DNA of 64,000 bases, taken from contig OZ245730.1 of the NCBI GenBank assembly GCA_965227145.1, positions 2,666,001 through 2,730,000 on the forward strand, written 5' to 3'. Below are positions 60,459 to 64,000 of the stretch, piece after piece. A program made the translations under genes and the position numbers. The notes under the pieces were generated by a model, which was given only the letters and a program-made list of their open reading frames with translations, did not search any database and had not been told where the DNA came from. Every line of letters begins with the position of its first letter. The first letter of the stretch is position 1. The stretch is from JACKAQ01 sp965227145 (lineage in GTDB: Bacteria > Calditrichota > Calditrichia > RBG-13-44-9 > J075).

Positions 60459-62456
60459 TTAATTGACGATTGCAAATTTACCGCGCTCCACTTCGCCGTT
60501 ATCATTTTCGATAACATAAAAATACATCCCGCTTTTCACATATTGCCCGAAATCGCTGATCTGGTTCCACACTGCGACACCAGAATTCGGGTTTTCGTGG
60601 CGAATGGTTTTCACCAAATCTCCGCGAACAGTGAGAATGCGAATGGTGCAGCGCTGCGGCAGAAACACGAACTGGATATCCCGCTCGCGTCCCGGTTCGG
60701 AAAAACCGGAGCTGCGGTAAAACGGGTTCGGCACCACCTGAACATTGCTGATATCGCTTTGCGATGGCGAAAGCGTTGTCTGGAAACTGGTTTTGCTGCG
60801 ATTGGCAAAAATCGACGATTCCAGCGGCGGCACCGCAACAGCGGGATTGACCGCCCAGGCATCGTGCCCGGTATCAAAACTGGTGACGGCGTAATAATAG
60901 CCAAATCCCAACGCGACGTTATCATCAGTAAAAACATAAGCTTGCGAATCCGAATTGAAAAATTGCGGATCACCTTTTGGGATTTCTGCGATCTGTTCCC
61001 ATGGTCCGAATGGCAAAAAGCTGGAGCGATAAATCCGGTATCCGGCGAGATCGGCAACGCCCTGATGTGGGTCGGGAACCAGTTCCGGCGCATTGCTTAA
61101 ACGGATGATGTTGCCCAATTCGCCCGCAACCGTTACCGGCGTAACGGAAAAATCCGGTGCCGGTGGCGGCATGGGCACGCGATAGTTGTTTTCGTAATTG
61201 AAGCTGACGCGATCGCTCAAATACTGAACAGCGGAATCGCCCGCAGCTTTGATTTCTGCGACGGAAAGCTGGTTGCCACGGGTTTTTTCGAACGGCACAC
61301 CACCGACAAATTCTGCCAGCACAATTTTGATGGAATCGCGACGCGGAAGGTTGAACGGACCGAGGGAGAAGTTTGCGTACAACCTGCCGTCACCCATTTG
61401 CGGATCGCTATCATTTGTAAATGCACGGGTTAGGAGCGAAGGATCAGCCATTGCATCGTATTTATCGTCCAATCCCAACACGTTTTCGAACGGCCCGGAA
61501 TCCTGCGACGGTGCGCCGGTGGACCATGCAAACCCGTTGATTTTTGACACACCGTTCGAGTCTGCGGGAATTTCCAGAAATTTGATGCCGGCAAATCCCG
61601 GCGCCACAAATTCATTGGTGATCACATTCCGGTCGTTCACCGGATCGTAAGTGACGAAATCGTATGGGTCGAACATTTCATCGATGCCGGGTGAACTGGC
61701 GTAATCGCCGGCGTATGCGCTGATCAGCCATTCATCCGGCTGCCATTTGCCGACTGTGTTTCGCGCACCGTCGGTGAGGTTCGGGTTGGTCAATCGCCAA
61801 CCGCGATGGTTTGGCGACAGTGCCCAGCTGAACATCAGATACACGCCGTTGAGCGGATCGCGTCGCAAAAAATTAGTGACGGTATATTCGACGATCAGAT
61901 AATCCTCGTCCGCCCGCGAGCCCGACCACTGACGAACGGTGCGCTTTACGGTGGCAGGAATCGCCTGGTTATCATCCGGCAAAAACCACGCGCCGTTAAT
62001 ACCCCACTCGCTGTCGATAATTTCTTCGGCTTCGTTGGGATTGGTTGCCAGCCAGTAATTTTCACCGTTTTTCCAACGCTTTTCGTGCTTGCTCACCAAA
62101 TAGCGGAAGTTATCGCCTTCCCATGCAACCATATTATTGCTGTTCACATTTCGCGCGAAATCCGCCCATCCCCAAACTGTGCCGCTGTCGGTTTTGGCGG
62201 TGAGGTAAAATCCACCGGAAACAAGGTAACTGTTGCTGCCACCGATCGACTGTCGCACTTCCTCCGCGTTGAATCCCGGCCAATCCAGCCCGTAGGTCAC
62301 CCGCCGCCAATCGCTGACCGGCTCGCACTCCTGCGAATGGTAAAAAGTGTGCCACAGCCGCCCGCGATCCAGCGTTACCCGAAAATTTCGCTCCTGCGCG
62401 TTAATTCCTGTGATCACAAAAACGACACAGGTCAGACTGATGAAGTAGTTTTTCAT
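60459..62456 (-). CDS. Exported protein with T9SS-like C-terminal domain, 665 aa
   Basis: A signal peptide (MKNYFISLTCVVFVITGINAQ) is followed by a long beta-rich region with many Trp and Asp (RGRLWHTFYHSQECEP, GWADFARNVNSNNMVAWEGD). A fibronectin-like part (AGYRIYRSSFLPFGPWEQIAEI) leads to a C-terminal domain related to the sorting domain (VQVVPNPFYRSSGF ... YVKSGMYFYVIENDNGE). The catalytic function is not recognised. It lies between a TonB receptor and PorV, as do similar proteins in Calditrichota and Ignavibacteria as I recall. It may be the surface-exposed partner that captures the receptor's substrate. Confidence 0.8.
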   Translation of the reverse strand: MKNYFISLTCVVFVITGINAQERNFRVTLDRGRLWHTFYHSQECEPVSDWRRVTYGLDWPGFNAEEVRQSIGGSNSYLVSGGFYLTAKTDSGTVWGWADFARNVNSNNMVAWEGDNFRYLVSKHEKRWKNGENYWLATNPNEAEEIIDSEWGINGAWFLPDDNQAIPATVKRTVRQWSGSRADEDYLIVEYTVTNFLRRDPLNGVYLMFSWALSPNHRGWRLTNPNLTDGARNTVGKWQPDEWLISAYAGDYASSPGIDEMFDPYDFVTYDPVNDRNVITNEFVAPGFAGIKFLEIPADSNGVSKINGFAWSTGAPSQDSGPFENVLGLDDKYDAMADPSLLTRAFTNDSDPQMGDGRLYANFSLGPFNLPRRDSIKIVLAEFVGGVPFEKTRGNQLSVAEIKAAGDSAVQYLSDRVSFNYENNYRVPMPPPAPDFSVTPVTVAGELGNIIRLSNAPELVPDPHQGVADLAGYRIYRSSFLPFGPWEQIAEIPKGDPQFFNSDSQAYVFTDDNVALGFGYYYAVTSFDTGHDAWAVNPAVAVPPLESSIFANRSKTSFQTTLSPSQSDISNVQVVPNPFYRSSGFSEPGRERDIQFVFLPQRCTIRILTVRGDLVKTIRHENPNSGVAVWNQISDFGQYVKSGMYFYVIENDNGEVERGKFAIVN

Positions 62457-62513
62457 TGTTCAAATATTCTGTTTATTCGGCTTTCCCGAGAAACGGGACT
62501 CAGCCTGACTTAT

Positions 62514-62616
62514 TTTGTCACCCTGAGCGCAGTCGAAGGGTGGCTTCTGTTTATCACAATACATATTTCATAATTCGACCAAGTTATGTCACCCTGAGCG
62601 CAGTCGAAGGGTGGCT
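62514..62616. repeat. Dispersed repeats left of the GIY-YIG gene
   Basis: TTTGTCACCCTGAGCGCAGT with CGAAGGGTGGCT occurs at 62514-62544 and at 62586-62616, direct copies 72 bases apart. They abut the 3' end of the GIY-YIG gene. Confidence 0.85.
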
Positions 62617-62620
62617 GCTC

Positions 62621-62938
62621 TCACTCACCTTTACTTCGAAGATGGCTTGTTTCATTTAAACATGTTGAAAACCGCTTCAAATCATCCCAATTCTTCTGGA
62701 TCAGTGCCTCTTTCTTCCGCCTGCTCCAACCTTTAATTTGCTTTTCTCTTTCTATTGCGACGATTGACTGGTCAAACTCATCAACAAACTTTAATTCAAC
62801 TGGTCGTTTTGAATAGGTGTAGCATTTTTGGTCAATTCCTTCGTGATGTTCGCTCATTCTTCTTTCAATATCATTTGTGATGCCGGTGTAATAGCTCCCA
62901 TCACTGCATTGTAGAATGTAAACGTAGTATTTTTTCAT
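62621..62938 (-). CDS. GIY-YIG nuclease-domain protein (UPF0213/YhbQ type)
   Basis: The 105-aa product begins MKKYYVYILQCSDGSYYTGI, which holds the GIY-YIG signature as YVYIL ... YYTGI. It continues with the conserved Arg (DIERRMSEHHEG) and the Glu-Lys region AIEREKQIKGWSRRKKEALI. These small proteins are single-domain and may cut or repair DNA; several are mobile. It is an insert between secreted-protein genes and lies within a cluster of GAGCGCAGTCGAAGGG repeats on both sides. The start at 62938 is chosen by the family N-terminus; the upstream extension is repeat sequence. Confidence 0.9.
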   Translation of the reverse strand: MKKYYVYILQCSDGSYYTGITNDIERRMSEHHEGIDQKCYTYSKRPVELKFVDEFDQSIVAIEREKQIKGWSRRKKEALIQKNWDDLKRFSTCLNETSHLRSKGE

Positions 62939-62960
62939 AGTGCTAATAGTTATGTTGTTT

Positions 62961-63023
62961 AGGCTTCGACTGCGCTCAGCCTGACACAATATTTGTCACC
63001 CTGAGCGCAGTCGAAGGGTGGCT
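62961..63023. repeat. Dispersed repeats right of the GIY-YIG gene, one inverted
   Basis: AGGCTTCGACTGCGCTCAGC then CTGACAC (62961-62986) is an inverted copy of the repeat family; a direct copy follows at 62994-63023. With those at 62514-62616 they bracket the GIY-YIG gene. Confidence 0.85.
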
Positions 63024-63026
63024 GCT

Positions 63027-64000
63027 CTAAAACTGCATCCCGAACGAAAAGAACACCTGCCGGGGAATATTTTTATAAACCTGGAAATAATTATACAGCC
63101 GCACATCGCGAACGGGATTGTTATCCGCATCCGCATACGTTGCGCCGCGCAACACCCAGCGATCGAGTTCTTCCGATCCGCTGATCGGGGTTAAGTGTTT
63201 GTTATCAAATAAGTTGAGGATGCGCATGCCCATCGTGAAATCGTAATCGAGCCAGCGCAGCTTTTTCTCCAATCGCAAATCGGTTTGCGATTCCAGCGGG
63301 TAACGGCGATTGTTGCTCACATCATTTTGGAACTGGAAATCCGGTGCCCAAAAATACGGCACACCGCTGCTGACCCGGTAAATCACGCTCATCGAGAAAT
63401 TTTCCAACGGATGAACGCCCAACCAACGGAATCCGCCATGTTTGGGCATCGCGTAAGTGAGATACATATTGAATCGACCGGAGCGATCTTCCGGCGCGAG
63501 AAAATCCGCTGCAGAATATTGGGTTCGCTGCAGCGTGATATCCGATAGATTTTCGCCGATCAAACGCGAGCCGAAATTCCCATTTTTGGTTTGGCTGATC
63601 GCATACGAAAACTGGTAGCGCCAGCGCCCGTCCGTCCGATTCCGGAAGGTTACTTCCACGCCTTGCGAATTGCCGTAACCGTTATTTTCGTAAGTGAGAT
63701 AGGTATCCTGCAAGTCCTCCAGCGGACGCGCCGCAGAAACCGAGCCGGTGGTCGCATCCACATAAACCACGGAAATCTGGTCTTTCAAATCATTATAATA
63801 GGTGACGATATCGAGCTGGTGAGTATCCCACAAATTATGCTGCAATCCCACCTCATAATTGATGCTCAATTTGGGCTTGAGGTTGGGATTCCCATAGCTG
63901 CCCCAGCCATTGTAGGTTTGATTGTCCAACGCCTGATTAAACGAGGGCATCGATCGAAAGTGACCGTATTGCACACGAAACGCGGTTTTTTCCGCAATCG
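63027..64000 (-). CDS. TonB-dependent outer-membrane receptor, C-terminal part
   Basis: The open frame continues past the window's end; about 324 C-terminal residues are visible. Barrel strands of a TonB-dependent receptor are clear: YGHFRSMPSFNQALDNQTYNG, NYEVGLQHNLWDTHQLDIVTYYNDLKDQI, NNGYGNSQGVEVTFRNRT, and the late FTMGMRILNLFDNKHLTPISG. It ends with IPRQVFFSFGMQF, the usual aromatic C-terminus. It imports a substrate across the outer membrane, plausibly a glycan in this context. The N-terminal plug, TonB box and any carboxypeptidase-like domain are outside the window. Confidence 0.88.
   Translation of the reverse strand, partial: IAEKTAFRVQYGHFRSMPSFNQALDNQTYNGWGSYGNPNLKPKLSINYEVGLQHNLWDTHQLDIVTYYNDLKDQISVVYVDATTGSVSAARPLEDLQDTYLTYENNGYGNSQGVEVTFRNRTDGRWRYQFSYAISQTKNGNFGSRLIGENLSDITLQRTQYSAADFLAPEDRSGRFNMYLTYAMPKHGGFRWLGVHPLENFSMSVIYRVSSGVPYFWAPDFQFQNDVSNNRRYPLESQTDLRLEKKLRWLDYDFTMGMRILNLFDNKHLTPISGSEELDRWVLRGATYADADNNPVRDVRLYNYFQVYKNIPRQVFFSFGMQF

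Overview
The window looks like chromosomal DNA of a Gram-negative bacterium of the FCB superphylum, most plausibly Calditrichota or a close relative. This placement is inferred from gene content, not from a search. The sigma factor is the short form without region 1.1 that is typical of Bacteroidetes and Chlorobi relatives. Several secreted proteins end in a type IX secretion (T9SS) C-terminal sorting domain (YPNPFNP ... GVYFYRL ... KKMLLVK), and a PorV/PorQ-like protein, lipoproteins, outer-membrane barrels and a TonB-dependent receptor are present. No rRNA, tRNA or CRISPR array was recognised.

Layout. (1) 1-4,100: primary-type sigma factor, a 36-aa lysine-rich protein, a KH-domain RNA-binding protein, a pair of MITE-like elements, a 63-bp tandem repeat, and a REP-associated tyrosine transposase (RAYT) between two fields of palindromic repeats. 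(2) 4,300-11,250: accessory genes, including a lipoprotein, a NACHT NTPase with a C-terminal DUF1566 (C-type-lectin-like) domain whose last 40 codons look like a diversity-generating-retroelement (DGR) variable region, a methyltransferase, a barrel lipoprotein and a truncated Na+/solute symporter. (3) 11,252-15,869 (minus): sucrose synthase and a bifunctional sucrose-phosphate synthase/phosphatase. (4) 16,330-20,763: a two-gene RND efflux system. (5) 21,094-36,270: a tightly packed heme cluster (hemX-A-C-D-E-N-Y-B-L-H, glutamyl-tRNA to protoheme), followed directly by a sensor kinase with c-type heme motifs, an NtrC-type sigma-54 activator and an archaemetzincin. (6) 36,369-39,894 (minus): a membrane redox module of HybA-like and HybB/NrfD-like subunits bracketed by two GcvH-fold proteins. 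(7) 40,301-64,000 (all minus): a glycan locus with an AGE-family epimerase, a DUF4434 protein, a GH38 alpha-mannosidase, a ROK regulator, two GHL10-type hydrolases, large T9SS-exported proteins, barrels, a PorV-like protein and the end of a TonB receptor.

How the parts may work together. Regions 5 and 6 both start with a TGGCACA-N4-TTGT element having sigma-54 (-24/-12) spacing. The heme operon also has two TTTCA-N3-TGAAA palindromes 20 bp apart upstream, as expected of an enhancer. The operon's own NtrC-type regulator, paired with a heme-binding periplasmic sensor, is the obvious candidate activator; this would tie heme supply and a membrane electron-transfer module to redox state. Region 7 would import and process mannose-containing glycans.

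Least ordinary features: the DGR-like tail on the NACHT protein with no reverse transcriptase in the window, the GcvH/HybAB redox operon, and the heme operon/heme sensor pairing with a sigma-54 signature.
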